64,000 bases of DNA from Polymorphobacter multimanifer. GTDB taxonomy: Bacteria; Pseudomonadota; Alphaproteobacteria; Sphingomonadales; Sphingomonadaceae. The DNA is taken from contig NZ_JACIIV010000003.1 of NCBI RefSeq assembly GCF_014205635.1, forward strand, positions 124,001 to 188,000, written 5' to 3'. Within the stretch, counting starts at the first letter, position 1. The number at the start of each line of letters is the position of its first letter. Under the pieces are notes generated by a model. It searched no databases. It was not told the origin of the DNA and worked only from the letters and a program-made list of their open reading frames with translations. The position numbers and the translations under genes are program-made. This document shows, piece after piece, positions 17,337 to 27,545 of the stretch.

Positions 17337-20300
17337 GTGATATCAGCCAAGCGACCAATCCTTGCCCGCCCGGTCCCCCATCGGGTGTTGACAGCCCCGG
17401 TGTGGCTTGATCCTGCGCCCGTCCGTTCCGACCTTTTCGGCCTGGAACGTCTGGAACTGCACGCACAGTCGCTGGCACGCGCGCACCGGCTCCAGCCGGG
17501 AACCCTGCGATCGAAGCAGTTGCTTGCCCGGCTCGATGAAAATGCCGTCGCCCTGCGCCAGACCTATCGGGAGACGGCGCTCGCGCTCGAGCTCGATCGA
17601 CCGATTGCACCGGCGGCCGAGTGGCTGATCGACAATTATCACATCGTCGAAAAGCAGATCCGCAAGATCCGCGACGACCTGCCCACCGATTTCTACCGCC
17701 AGCTTCCCAAGCTGGCCGACGGCCCGCTCGCGACGCTGCCGCGTGTTTTCGGCATTGCCTGGGCCTATGTGGCGCATAGCGACAGCCTGTTCGAAGAAGA
17801 CCGCTTCCGCCACTTCATCATCGCCTATCAGGAGGTGGAAGCCCTGACGATCGGCGAGCTTTGGGCGCTGGCCATTTCGCTGCAGCTGGTGCTGGTCGAG
17901 AATCTGCGCCGGCTGGCCGACCTTGCGATTGCCGACGAGAAAGACCGGTCGCGCGCCGAGGCCTTTGCCGACGCCCTGTTTGCGGCGCCCAGTGATGCCG
18001 TCGCACTTGCCACCCTGACGACCATCGACAATGTGCAGTCGCCGGCCTTCATCAGCCAGCTGGCATTGCGCCTGCGCGACGTCGACAACCGGAGCGAGAT
18101 GGCGCGCCGCTGGCTCGAATCCCAGGCGGTTGCTGCCGGCAACAGCATTACCGCCATCGATACCGTCGCGCAGAACGCGCTGATCGCCTCCACGGCCTCG
18201 ATCCGCAATGTGATCACGTCGATGCGATCGATCGCCGAAACCGACTGGGGTGACATGGTCGAATCGGTCAGTGTTGCCGACCGGGTGCTGCGCGCGGGCA
18301 GCAACTTTGCCGCGATGGATTTCGCATCGCGCAACCTCTACCGCAACGCGCTCGAGGAATTGTCGCGCGGGTCCGCCTATGCCGAAGATGGCGTTGCTGC
18401 TCGTGCCATCGTCCTCGCCAACACCCGGCTCAGCGACAACCATATCGACAAGGATCCGGGATTTTTCCTGATCGGCTCGGGTCGGCCGGAGCTTGAGGAC
18501 GATATCGGCTTTGTGCCACCCGTCGACATCCGCTTGGCGCGCAGCATCCGCGAGGGCGGCATCCTAGTCTACATCGCCCTCGTCATGCTGGCCTCCCTGC
18601 TGCTGCTGCAGGCGCCGCTGATCGGGCTGGAGACGGCCGAATTGCCTGCATGGTGGGCCGCGCCGATGCTCCTCGCCGTATTGATCATGGCGATCGAGAC
18701 GGCGACCGCGATCGTCAACCGCATGATGGCGACGGTACTGCCGCCGCGCATCATCCCGGCACTGGAATTGAAGGACGGTGTCCCCGCCGGTTTGCAGACG
18801 CTCGTCGCGGTGCCGATCCTGCTGGGGTCGGAGACCCGGATCCAGGCGGAAATCGCCAACCTCGAAATACACCATTTGCGCACGCGCGAGGATGCGGTGC
18901 GCTATGCGCTGCTGTCGGACTTTGCCGATGCGCCGACCGAGACGCTGCCGGGCGAAGCCGAACGGCTGGCGGAGGCGCATGCCGCCATCGCTGCGCTCAA
19001 CCTTCGCTATCCGGTGGACGGGGGCGCCCCGCGCTTCCTGTTCCTGCATCGCCGCCGGCAGTATAATCCGGCGGAGCAGTGCTGGATGGGCTGGGAGCGC
19101 AAGCGCGGCAAATTGCACGAGCTCAACCGGCTGCTGCACGGTGCCACCGACACATCCTATTATGGCCCTGATGGCGGCTCGCCATCGGTGCCCGTCGGCG
19201 TCCGCTACGTCATCACCCTCGATGCGGATACGCAGCTGCCGACGGGCACGGCGCGGCGGATGATCGGCAAGATGGCGCATCCGCTCAACCGGCCGCGGTT
19301 CGACGTCAACCTCCGCCGCGTCGTGTCCGGCTATGGCATCATGCAGCCCCGCGTCACCGTGGCACTGCCGATCGGGCGCGGTGCATCGCGGTTCGAGGCG
19401 CTTGCCGGCGGCCCGGCGGGCATCGATCCCTATGCCGCGGCGGCGTCGGACCTTTACCAGGACCTGATCGGAGAAGGGTCCTTCACCGGCAAGGGCATCT
19501 ATGAAATCAACACCTTCATGGCGTCGCTCGATGGCCGCGTGCCAGTCAACACGATGCTCAGCCACGACCTTTTCGAAGGGATCTACGCCCGCGCCGGGCT
19601 GATCACCGATGTCGAGGTCGTCGAGGACTTCCCCGTTCGCTACGATGCCGCGGTGCGCCGCCAGCATCGCTGGGTGCGCGGCGACTGGCAGCTGTTACCC
19701 TGGATATTCTCTTCGGACCGTTCGCCCGCCAGAGGATTGCCCGGCAATGGCCGTGCCAAGATGCTCGACAATCTGCGGCGTTCGCTAGTGGCCCCGTCGA
19801 TCATGGTGGCGGTGGTCGGCGGCTGGATGATGCCGGCGGTCGCCAGCGCGCAATGGCTGCTGGCGCTGCTTCTGCTGATCGCCATCCCGCCGCTGCTGCC
19901 GCTGCCATCGCTGCTGATGGCAAAACGGCCACGCGACGTGCCGCTGCGCGCGCATCTGAATGCCATCGGCAACGAAATCCGCATTGCCATCAGCCATATC
20001 GCGCTGCAGTTGACGACCGTTGCCGACCAGGCCGTGCGCATGACCGACGCCATCGTCCGCACACTGGTTCGGCTGGCGATCACCCGTCGCAACCTGCTCG
20101 AATGGACGACCGCGGCTTCCGCAAGCGCGTCGCCCAATCCCGGCCTCGCACAGACCTGCTGGTTCATGGCGCGGTCCCTGGTCGTCACGCTTGTCGCTGC
20201 GGCCGCGGCCATCTGGTTGCAGCCGGCGATCCTGCCACTGGTCGTGCCGCTCGCCCTGCTGTGGCTGGCTGCTCCGGCCATCGCCTGGGCGATCAGCCAG

Positions 20301-23300
20301 CCGCGCCCCATTGCGACCGCACACCGGCTCGATGCCGATCAGCGCCGCCGGCTCGAAGACATCGCGCTGCAGACCTGGCGGTTCTTCACCGCGCATGTCA
20401 CCGCCGAGCACCACCATTTGCCGCCGGACAATTTTCAGGAGACGCCGACGCCGATCGTCGCCGGGCGGACCTCGCCAACCAATATCGGCCTCTACCTGCT
20501 CGTCGTCGCGACGGCACGCAACCGTGGGTGGTGCGAACCGGCCGAGGCACTCGCCCGGCTGGAAGCGACCTTTGCGACTTTGCGCATGCTGCCGCGCTAC
20601 CGCGGGCATTTCTTCAACTGGTACGACACCCGCGACCTTCGCGTTCTCGAACCTGCCTATGTCTCCGCCGTGGACAGCGGCAATCTTGCCGGGCACCTGA
20701 TTGCATTCGCCAACCTGCTGGACGGATGGGACAATGACGCCGCGGCGCGGCTCGCGGCCGAGGCGCGGGCGATGGCGATGGCGATGGACTTCGCCTTCCT
20801 GCTCGATCCCGAACGCCTGCTTCTTTCGATCGGCTGGTCGGTCGCCGAAAATCGCCGCGATGAAAGCTGCTACGACCTGCTGGCGTCGGAGGCGCGGCTC
20901 GCCAGCCTGTTCGCCATCGCCAAGGGCGACATTCCGGCGAAACACTGGTTCCGGCTCGGCCGCAGTGCGACGACGGTCGGCAATGCATCGGTGCTGATCT
21001 CCTGGTCGGGATCGATGTTCGAGTATCTGATGCCTTCGCTTCTGATGCGTGCGCCCGATGGCAGCCTGCTCGAGACCTCGAACCGGCATGTGATCGAACG
21101 CCAGCGCGAATACGCCCGTGAAGCCGGCGTGCCCTGGGGCATTTCCGAATCCGCCTACAACGCCCGCGACCGGGAGATGACCTATCAGTACAGCAATTTC
21201 GGCGTGCCCGGGCTCGGCCTGAAGCGCGGTCTTTCAGAAAACCTGGTCATCGCCCCCTACGCCACCGGTCTTGCCGTCATGGTCGATGCCGAGGCGGCAC
21301 TTGCCAATCTTGCAGCGATCGAGGCCATCGGCGGGCGCGGCGAATACGGCTTCTACGAGGCCATCGACTTCACGCCGGCGCGGGTGCCGAGCGGTGCCCA
21401 TGGCGCCATCGTGCGCACCTACATGGCGCATCACCAGGGCATGGCGCTGCTGGCCATCACCAACGTCCTCGATGGCGGCCGGCTGCGCGACGCCTTCCAT
21501 GCCGAGCCGATGATCCAGGCGACGGCGCTGCTCCTCCACGAACGGCCGCCGCGCGGCGTCGGCACCTTCCAGCCGCGTGCCGAGGAAATCTCGATCGCCG
21601 CGACCGACCGGCCGGCCGAGCCCGGTGCCGTGCGCACCTACAGCCAGCACCCGGAAGCCGTGCTTCCCGTCCACCTGCTGTCCAACGGCCGCTATGCGGT
21701 GCTGCTGACGAACACCGGTGCCGGCTACAGTCGCTGGAAGGGACTGGCGATAAACCGCTGGCGCGAGGATCCGGTCGTGGAGAACCACGGCAGCTGGCTT
21801 TATGTCAGCGACCATGAGAGCGGCGACTGCTGGTCGGCGACGATGGCACCGCGCGGCGGCAAGCCGACGCAATTCACCGCGACCTTCACCGAAGGCCGCG
21901 CCGAGTTCCGCCGCCGCGATGGCGTGCTGGCGACGACCACCGAAGTGCTGATCTCGCCCGAGGACGATGCCGAGGTGCGTCGCGTCTCGATCGCCAATCG
22001 CGGCAACCGCGCCCGGCGGATCGACGTCACATCGCTCATCGAACTGTCGGTCGGCGCCCAGGATACCGACCTCGCCCACCCGGCCTTTGCCCGCATGTTC
22101 GTCGAAACCGAGCAGCGTGACGGCCCGGTCCTGATCGCTCACCGCCGACCACGCAGCAGTGGCGATCCGTCGATCTGGGTGGCCCATGTCGCCGTCGTCG
22201 AAGGGGACGCGGTCGGCCCGGTCGAATGGGACACCGATCGCAGCGCCTTCATCGGTCGCGGCCGCGCGGCCGGGGACCCGCTGGGCCTGGCGATGCCGCT
22301 CGGCGGGCATTGCGGCACGGTCATCGATCCGGCGTTCGTGCTGCGCTGCCCGATGTCGGTGGCAGCCGGCCAGACGGTGCGTGTCGCCTTCTGGACCATT
22401 GCCGCTGCGTCGCGCGCCGAGTTGCTCGATGCCATCGATCGGCACCGCGACGCCAGTGCCTTCGATCGCGCCGAGCTGGGCGCCTGGACCCAGGCACAGA
22501 TCGAACGCCGCTTCCTGCGGCTCGATCCCGGCGATGCAGCCGATTTCCAGCGCCTCGCCGGCCATATCGTCAACGCAGGTGCCGTCCACGCGCCGCCGCC
22601 GGCGCTGGTCGCCGCTGCGGCCGCGCCGCAATCGGCACTGTGGGTTCATTCCATTTCGGGTGACCTGCCGATCGTCATGGTTCGCATCGACGACCCGCGC
22701 GACATTGCCGTGGTCGTCGATATCCTGCGCGCCTTCGAATTCCTCCAGGCGCGCTTTCTGGCCTTCGACATCGTCATCCTCAACGAACGCCGCGCCTCCT
22801 ATATCCAGGACCTGCAGAACGCCATCGACGATGCCGTCCGCGCCGTCCGGGCCCGGCCGGCGCCCGCCGGGGTGCGTGGCGACGTGTTCACGCTGCGAAG
22901 CGACCTGATGCTCGAACAGCAGGTGACAACGCTGCGTGCGTTGAGCCGCGTCGAGATATCGGCGCGGCGTGGAAGCCTGCGCCGGCAATTGCAGCGGCCC
23001 GAGCCGGCACTGGCAAGCGTTCCTGCGCCCGCCCCGACGGGTGGCCCCGACCATGGCACCCGACCCGGACGTCCCGCCGATCCGGTGCTGCCGACCCCCG
23101 AAACGCTCGAGTTCTGGAACGGCAGCGGCGGATTCCATGCCGATGGGACCGAATATGCGATCATTCTCGATGGCCGCGAGGCAACGCCCGCACCGTGGAT
23201 CAATGTCCTCGCCAATCCCGAGTTCGGCTGCCAGGTGTCGGCCGACGGATTTGGGGCGATCTGGTCGGGCAATGCCCGCGAAAACCAGCTGACACCCTGG

Positions 23301-25502
23301 TCGAACGATACGGTTTCGGACCCGCCCGGCGACATGCTCTACCTGCGGGATCTCGATACCGGGCAGGTCTGGTCACCCACCCAGGCACCGGCGGGCACCG
23401 GCGGCCGACGCGCTACGCGGCACGGCTTCGGCTATAGTCGTTTCCATTCCGCCGGGCACGGCATCGAGAGCGACCTGCTCGTCCATGTTCCGCTCGATGC
23501 ACCGCTGCGGCTGGCGCGCCTCACGCTGCGCAACCTGTCGGACGTGCCGCGGGCGCTGTCGGTCACCGGCTATGCCGAGTGGGTGCTCGGCCAGGCCCGA
23601 TCGAAGACCGCAGCGCACATCGTGTCGGAACATGACGCCGAAACCGGCGCGCTCTTCGCCCGCAACCCGTTCGATCCCGACAATGGCAGCCGCATCGCCT
23701 TTGCCGATCTCGGTGGATGCCAGACGGGCTGGACCTGCGACCGTGCCGCATTCATCGGCCGCAGCGGCAGCCTGGCCTCACCGGCGGCACTGAACCACGA
23801 CACGCCGCTGGTCCCCACCGCCGGCGCCGGGCTCGACCCCTGCGCTGTCCTGACCACGGATGTGACCCTCGCCCCCGGCGCTTCCTGCGAGCTGGTCTGG
23901 ACGATCGGCCAGGCCACAGATCGCGACGCGGCGCGGGCCCTTGTCCGCCAGTGGCGCGAGACCGATCTCGATGCCGAGATGGATCGCACCACGGCGCATT
24001 GGCGCCGCACGCTCGGCACTGTCGAGCTTCGCAGCCCCGATCGCGCGATGGACATCATGCTCAACGGCTGGCTGCTCTACCAGGTGCTCGGCTGCCGGGT
24101 CTGGGGCCGTGCCGGCTTCTACCAGGCAAGCGGCGCCTATGGCTTTCGTGACCAGCTGCAGGATGGCGGCGCACTTCTGCTGGCCCGCCCCGACCTTGTT
24201 CGCCCGCATCTGCTGCGCGCTGCCGGCCGCCAGTTTCGCGAGGGCGATGTCCAGCATTGGTGGCTGCCGGAAAGCGGCCGCGGCGTCCGCACCCGCATCT
24301 CCGACGACCGCGGCTGGCTGGCGATCTCGGTCGCCGATTATGTCGAAACAATCGGGGATGCCGCCATCCTCGACACACCGATCGCCTTTCTCGAAGGCCG
24401 GGCGCTCGAAGCCCAGGAGCATGATGCCTTTTACCTTCCCGGGACCAGCGCCGACACCGCCTCGCTCTATACCCATTGCGCGCTGGCGCTCGACCAGTCG
24501 GTGGCGATGACCGGCGCGCTCGGCCTGCCGCTCATCGGCGGCGGCGACTGGAACGATGGCATGAACCGGGTCGGCGAAGGCGGCGAGGGCATGAGCGTCT
24601 GGCTCGGATGGCACCTGATTCACGCCATCAACCGCTTCGCGCCGTTCGCCGACGCGCGCGAGCCCGAGCGTGCTGCCCGCTGGCGTGCTCATGCCGAAAG
24701 CGTGCGCGCCGCGATCGAGGCGGTTGCGTGGGACGGCGAATGGTATCGCCGCGCCACCTATGACGACGGCACCTGGCTTGGCGCCGCCGACAGCGACGAG
24801 TGCCAGATCGATTCGATTGCCCAGACCTGGGCAGTGATCAGTGGCGCCGGCGACCCGGTGCGGGCGGCACAGGCGATGGGGTCGGTTCGCCGCCGCCTCG
24901 TCGACCGCGAGGCGCGGCTGGTCAAGCTGTTCACACCGCCATTCGACAAGACCGACCACGATCCCGGCTATATCCGCAGCTATCCACCGGGCCTGCGCGA
25001 GAACGGCGGCCAGTACAGCCATGCCGCGATGTGGACGATCATTGCCGCGGCACGGCTGGGGGACGGCCGCGGTGCTGTCGACCTGTTTGCCCTGCTAAAC
25101 CCCATAAACCACGCCCTGACGGCCGCCGACGCGGCGCATTACCGTGTCGAGCCCTATGTCGTCGCCGCCGACGTCTATTCGGTCGACCGCAACGCCGGGC
25201 GCGGCGGCTGGACCTGGTACACCGGCGCTGCCGGCTGGATGTATCGGGCCGGAATCGAACATGTTCTCGGACTGCGCCGCGCCGGCGATACCATGCACTT
25301 TGCGCCGTGCCTGCCCGATGACTGGCCCGGCCTCACCGTGACGCTGCGCCTCGGCGAGGCCGAATATCGTATCGAGGTCGAACGCGTCGAGGACGGCCGG
25401 CAACCATCTTGCACGCTGGATGGCGCGCCGCTGGTCCTTGCCGTCGGCGCGGTGGCATGGTCGCTGGCGCCTGGCATGCACATTCTCCATGTCTCCATCT
25501 AG
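17337..25502 (+). CDS. Cyclic beta-1,2-glucan synthase (GT84 plus GH94)
   Basis: The 2721-residue inner-membrane enzyme makes periplasmic cyclic beta-1,2-glucan from UDP-glucose, like NdvB, ChvB or Cgs (about 2830 residues). Membrane segments lie near residues 408-470, 818-860 and 946-985. The glycosyltransferase core between the first two groups has VITLDADTQLP (about 625-635) and the HRWVRGDWQL motif near 780. Downstream come HHQGMALLAI (about 1365) and, in the C-terminal GH94 phosphorylase-like part that sets ring length, YGFRDQLQD (about 2267) and GGGDWNDGMNRVGEGGEG (about 2400). GTG at 17337 was taken as the start with only a weak ribosome site. There is no ndvA/chvA-type exporter in the window. 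It is several times longer than any other gene here. Confidence 0.93.
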   Translation: MISAKRPILARPVPHRVLTAPVWLDPAPVRSDLFGLERLELHAQSLARAHRLQPGTLRSKQLLARLDENAVALRQTYRETALALELDRPIAPAAEWLIDNYHIVEKQIRKIRDDLPTDFYRQLPKLADGPLATLPRVFGIAWAYVAHSDSLFEEDRFRHFIIAYQEVEALTIGELWALAISLQLVLVENLRRLADLAIADEKDRSRAEAFADALFAAPSDAVALATLTTIDNVQSPAFISQLALRLRDVDNRSEMARRWLESQAVAAGNSITAIDTVAQNALIASTASIRNVITSMRSIAETDWGDMVESVSVADRVLRAGSNFAAMDFASRNLYRNALEELSRGSAYAEDGVAARAIVLANTRLSDNHIDKDPGFFLIGSGRPELEDDIGFVPPVDIRLARSIREGGILVYIALVMLASLLLLQAPLIGLETAELPAWWAAPMLLAVLIMAIETATAIVNRMMATVLPPRIIPALELKDGVPAGLQTLVAVPILLGSETRIQAEIANLEIHHLRTREDAVRYALLSDFADAPTETLPGEAERLAEAHAAIAALNLRYPVDGGAPRFLFLHRRRQYNPAEQCWMGWERKRGKLHELNRLLHGATDTSYYGPDGGSPSVPVGVRYVITLDADTQLPTGTARRMIGKMAHPLNRPRFDVNLRRVVSGYGIMQPRVTVALPIGRGASRFEALAGGPAGIDPYAAAASDLYQDLIGEGSFTGKGIYEINTFMASLDGRVPVNTMLSHDLFEGIYARAGLITDVEVVEDFPVRYDAAVRRQHRWVRGDWQLLPWIFSSDRSPARGLPGNGRAKMLDNLRRSLVAPSIMVAVVGGWMMPAVASAQWLLALLLLIAIPPLLPLPSLLMAKRPRDVPLRAHLNAIGNEIRIAISHIALQLTTVADQAVRMTDAIVRTLVRLAITRRNLLEWTTAASASASPNPGLAQTCWFMARSLVVTLVAAAAAIWLQPAILPLVVPLALLWLAAPAIAWAISQPRPIATAHRLDADQRRRLEDIALQTWRFFTAHVTAEHHHLPPDNFQETPTPIVAGRTSPTNIGLYLLVVATARNRGWCEPAEALARLEATFATLRMLPRYRGHFFNWYDTRDLRVLEPAYVSAVDSGNLAGHLIAFANLLDGWDNDAAARLAAEARAMAMAMDFAFLLDPERLLLSIGWSVAENRRDESCYDLLASEARLASLFAIAKGDIPAKHWFRLGRSATTVGNASVLISWSGSMFEYLMPSLLMRAPDGSLLETSNRHVIERQREYAREAGVPWGISESAYNARDREMTYQYSNFGVPGLGLKRGLSENLVIAPYATGLAVMVDAEAALANLAAIEAIGGRGEYGFYEAIDFTPARVPSGAHGAIVRTYMAHHQGMALLAITNVLDGGRLRDAFHAEPMIQATALLLHERPPRGVGTFQPRAEEISIAATDRPAEPGAVRTYSQHPEAVLPVHLLSNGRYAVLLTNTGAGYSRWKGLAINRWREDPVVENHGSWLYVSDHESGDCWSATMAPRGGKPTQFTATFTEGRAEFRRRDGVLATTTEVLISPEDDAEVRRVSIANRGNRARRIDVTSLIELSVGAQDTDLAHPAFARMFVETEQRDGPVLIAHRRPRSSGDPSIWVAHVAVVEGDAVGPVEWDTDRSAFIGRGRAAGDPLGLAMPLGGHCGTVIDPAFVLRCPMSVAAGQTVRVAFWTIAAASRAELLDAIDRHRDASAFDRAELGAWTQAQIERRFLRLDPGDAADFQRLAGHIVNAGAVHAPPPALVAAAAAPQSALWVHSISGDLPIVMVRIDDPRDIAVVVDILRAFEFLQARFLAFDIVILNERRASYIQDLQNAIDDAVRAVRARPAPAGVRGDVFTLRSDLMLEQQVTTLRALSRVEISARRGSLRRQLQRPEPALASVPAPAPTGGPDHGTRPGRPADPVLPTPETLEFWNGSGGFHADGTEYAIILDGREATPAPWINVLANPEFGCQVSADGFGAIWSGNARENQLTPWSNDTVSDPPGDMLYLRDLDTGQVWSPTQAPAGTGGRRATRHGFGYSRFHSAGHGIESDLLVHVPLDAPLRLARLTLRNLSDVPRALSVTGYAEWVLGQARSKTAAHIVSEHDAETGALFARNPFDPDNGSRIAFADLGGCQTGWTCDRAAFIGRSGSLASPAALNHDTPLVPTAGAGLDPCAVLTTDVTLAPGASCELVWTIGQATDRDAARALVRQWRETDLDAEMDRTTAHWRRTLGTVELRSPDRAMDIMLNGWLLYQVLGCRVWGRAGFYQASGAYGFRDQLQDGGALLLARPDLVRPHLLRAAGRQFREGDVQHWWLPESGRGVRTRISDDRGWLAISVADYVETIGDAAILDTPIAFLEGRALEAQEHDAFYLPGTSADTASLYTHCALALDQSVAMTGALGLPLIGGGDWNDGMNRVGEGGEGMSVWLGWHLIHAINRFAPFADAREPERAARWRAHAESVRAAIEAVAWDGEWYRRATYDDGTWLGAADSDECQIDSIAQTWAVISGAGDPVRAAQAMGSVRRRLVDREARLVKLFTPPFDKTDHDPGYIRSYPPGLRENGGQYSHAAMWTIIAAARLGDGRGAVDLFALLNPINHALTAADAAHYRVEPYVVAADVYSVDRNAGRGGWTWYTGAAGWMYRAGIEHVLGLRRAGDTMHFAPCLPDDWPGLTVTLRLGEAEYRIEVERVEDGRQPSCTLDGAPLVLAVGAVAWSLAPGMHILHVSI

Positions 25503-26275
25503 CTTTCCCGCGCCAGGCAATGGCTGGCTGAAGTGGATTGGCTGAAGACACCGCCGCCGACCGGCTGCAGGTGCGCTTCGCAAGAGGGCGCAAGCGTCAG
25601 TAGGGGCCGGCGCGTCCCTGGGTAAGCACGACCGGGAATGTGCCGCTGCCGCTTGTTCCAAACGCTGCCGGTAATTCGGGCAACATATTCGTCGACAGTG
25701 TTCGTTTGCAGCTCGCAAGACCGACCTTGATGCCAATTCAACTACACCATCACTACCCGCAGCGAGCCTTACACTGATCGATATCCAGTTTCCGGACGGC
25801 AACGCCGGCTCGTCGCACTGGTGAAAGGATGGGCTGGATTGCCATTGGCTTGATTACGGCTTCTCGACTCAAGTCGAAAGCAACGGGAGTCGGCCCCCGT
25901 ATCGATGCTCCAATCGTCGAGTGGTCTGCCAGTTTCAGCAGCACCGCGCTGTCCAACCGGTGTGGGAACCGAACGTGCGTTCGTTGAGCGACCGTCCGTC
26001 CGTTAAAAGGGTGCCCCACGGCCCCGCTTCTTAACGATATGACAAGTATGTGATTATGAATGCTTATCCGGACAGATGAGCAGCTCATGCGTTTGCGAAC
26101 AATTATCGGCAGGAGCAGGGAACCAAATCAACAAAGGTTAACAGCAGACGATTCAGGTTGCACAAGCACAACTATACTAAAGAGAGTTTGCACGAATCGT
26201 CAGTTCATGGTTTCTTGTCCAAATAGTAATGAAGATACGCCGGGGGGCCAACACACTATACAGGGGACTGGGGCG
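25503..26275. other. Long intergenic gap before the EPS locus
   Basis: These 773 bases separate the cyclic glucan synthase from galE. The first half has ordinary GC content and no frame with recognisable protein. A 111-codon minus-strand frame (25753-26088) has no ribosome site or family match. From about 26030 the base composition becomes clearly AT-richer and contains the TATACTA-type element at 26171. I see no tRNA, terminator of convincing strength or mobile element. It is probably a regulatory leader, perhaps with a gene relic. Confidence 0.5.
26171..26180 (+). promoter_or_regulatory. TATACTA-type element, site 1 (upstream of galE)
   Basis: ACTATACTAA lies about 95 bases before the galE ATG in an AT-rich stretch, preceded by GCACA. 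It is one of six similar elements in the EPS locus. The function is inferred only from recurrence and position. Confidence 0.35.
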
Positions 26276-27343
26276 ATGACGTATAGATGTTCCGGCATAT
26301 CCGCCTCCCAAGAACGGCAGCACATACTGGTGACCGGTGGGGCGGGGTATATTGGCAGCAATACAGTGATCGCCCTCCTTGAGAACGGTTATGCCGTGAC
26401 GGTCATCGACGACCTGTCGTCGAGCGACGGCAGCCTCATTCCGGAGGGTGCAAGGTTCGTATTCGGGTGCGTGGGTGATGCCGCGCTTGTGGCCACGATC
26501 CTGAGGCAGACCCGGGCGTGCGCGATCATGCATTTTGCAGCATCGATCAGCGTGGCACAGTCATTGAAATCGCCGGCGCCATACTACCGGAACAACTTGT
26601 CGGTCACGATCGACCTTGCCCGCGTCGCAGCCGATGCCGGCGTGCGGGCGATGGTGTTTTCGTCCACCGCCGCAGTCTATGGGGAGGGCGACGGCTCACC
26701 GCTTGCCGAGGATCGCGTGCTGGCGCCGATCAACACCTATGGCCGCAGCAAGGCCATGGCAGAATCGGCCCTGGCCGACATTGCCAGCGCCGGCGGCATG
26801 GCTCTGGGCATCCTTCGCTACTTCAACGCTGCCGGAGCCGATCCGGCGGGACGTGCCGGACAAGCGACTGCGGATCCGCATCATCTGATCGAGGTCGCGA
26901 CGCATGTTGCCACCGGTACGCGTGACGCAATCGCCATCTTCGGCAATGATTATCCGACACCGGACGGCACGGCGGTGCGCGACTATGTCCATGTCGCCGA
27001 TATCGCCGCCGCGCATGTGCTGGTGATGCGCGATATTCTCCAGGCCCCGGCACAGCGGACGTACAATGTGGGCACGGGCCGCGGTGCGAGTGTCCGCGAG
27101 GTCATCGATGCCGTGGCGCGCGTGGCGGGAGCCCCCATCCCGGTGCGAATGGCACCACGGCGCCACGGGGACCCGGCGATCCTGATCGCGGACAGCAGCA
27201 GGCTCGCAACCGAGCTCGGCTGGCGTCCGCGCTATGGGCTGGACGATATCGTTCGCCATGCGCTGATGTGGGAAAGGTCGCGTGCTGCATATTCGGCCAC
27301 GGCGTCGGACGCCCGCGCGCGACTGGTGGGGATTGCATCATGA
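26276..27343 (+). CDS. galE: UDP-glucose 4-epimerase
   Basis: GalE interconverts UDP-glucose and UDP-galactose and would feed the EPS glycosyltransferases. The 355-residue protein starts at ATG 26276 with a G-rich ribosome region. It has a short N-terminal extension of about 14 residues before the NAD-binding HILVTGGAGYIGSNTV. Further hallmarks are MHFAASISVAQS, the catalytic FSSTAAVYG serine/threonine region and Tyr-x-x-x-Lys (YGRSKAMAE), LRYFNAAGADP, DYPTPDGTAVRDYVHVADIA and YNVGTGRGASV. It is the first gene of the EPS locus. Its stop overlaps a possible 27-codon frame by ATGA. Confidence 0.93.
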   Translation: MTYRCSGISASQERQHILVTGGAGYIGSNTVIALLENGYAVTVIDDLSSSDGSLIPEGARFVFGCVGDAALVATILRQTRACAIMHFAASISVAQSLKSPAPYYRNNLSVTIDLARVAADAGVRAMVFSSTAAVYGEGDGSPLAEDRVLAPINTYGRSKAMAESALADIASAGGMALGILRYFNAAGADPAGRAGQATADPHHLIEVATHVATGTRDAIAIFGNDYPTPDGTAVRDYVHVADIAAAHVLVMRDILQAPAQRTYNVGTGRGASVREVIDAVARVAGAPIPVRMAPRRHGDPAILIADSSRLATELGWRPRYGLDDIVRHALMWERSRAAYSATASDARARLVGIAS

Positions 27344-27423
27344 CGCGGAGGATCCTCGTATCTGCCAGCGCTTCCGTGCGGCATCTCCGCGCGTCATCGA
27401 ACACAAGGGGGTTAACAGTATGA
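27340..27423 (+). CDS. Possible 27-residue micro-ORF coupled to galE
   Basis: An ATG overlaps the galE stop as ATGA, opening a frame that encodes MTRRILVSASASVRHLRASS and a few more residues. It ends in a second ATGA overlap with another short frame. There is no family match; the basic, Ser/Ala-rich sequence could be chance. It is listed because both junctions have the geometry of translational coupling. Low confidence. Confidence 0.2.
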   Translation: MTRRILVSASASVRHLRASSNTRGLTV

Positions 27424-27497
27424 CAATATCTTTTACAGATTTATTGAGTATAATCCGCTCGCTAGATGTTCCGAGTTTAACTGATTCGGGTGCGTGA
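27420..27497 (+). CDS. Possible 25-residue micro-ORF with strong ribosome site
   Basis: ATG 27420 is preceded by AAGGGGG with an eight-base gap, one of the best ribosome sites in this part. The peptide begins MTISFTDLLSIIRSLDVPSL and is amphipathic and AT-rich in coding, unlike its neighbours. It starts in an ATGA overlap with the preceding short frame. It may be a leader or a microprotein between galE and the regulator at 27611, or chance. A TATACT-type element lies inside it, on the opposite strand. Confidence 0.3.
   Translation: MTISFTDLLSIIRSLDVPSLTDSGA
27445..27454 (-). promoter_or_regulatory. TATACTA-type element, site 2 (between galE and the regulator)
   Basis: ATTATACTCA on the minus strand, in a local AT-rich patch. 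It is the least good match of the set (ACTC instead of ACTA). It lies about 155 bases before the LuxR-type regulator gene. Confidence 0.25.
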
Positions 27498-27545
27498 CAG
27501 CGCAGTTGGTTATGAGTGCAGCGTATTAGTCAGGCTGGACGCACC

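Noticed and set aside
25753-26088. 111-codon minus-strand frame in the gap before galE
   Set aside because: No ribosome site, no recognisable domain and no coding-like composition; could be a relic but cannot be supported.
26171-26180. TATACT strings as simple -10 promoter boxes
   Set aside because: At none of the sites did I see a TTGACA-like -35 box at 16-18 bases, so a plain sigma-70 reading was not adopted, though it cannot be excluded.
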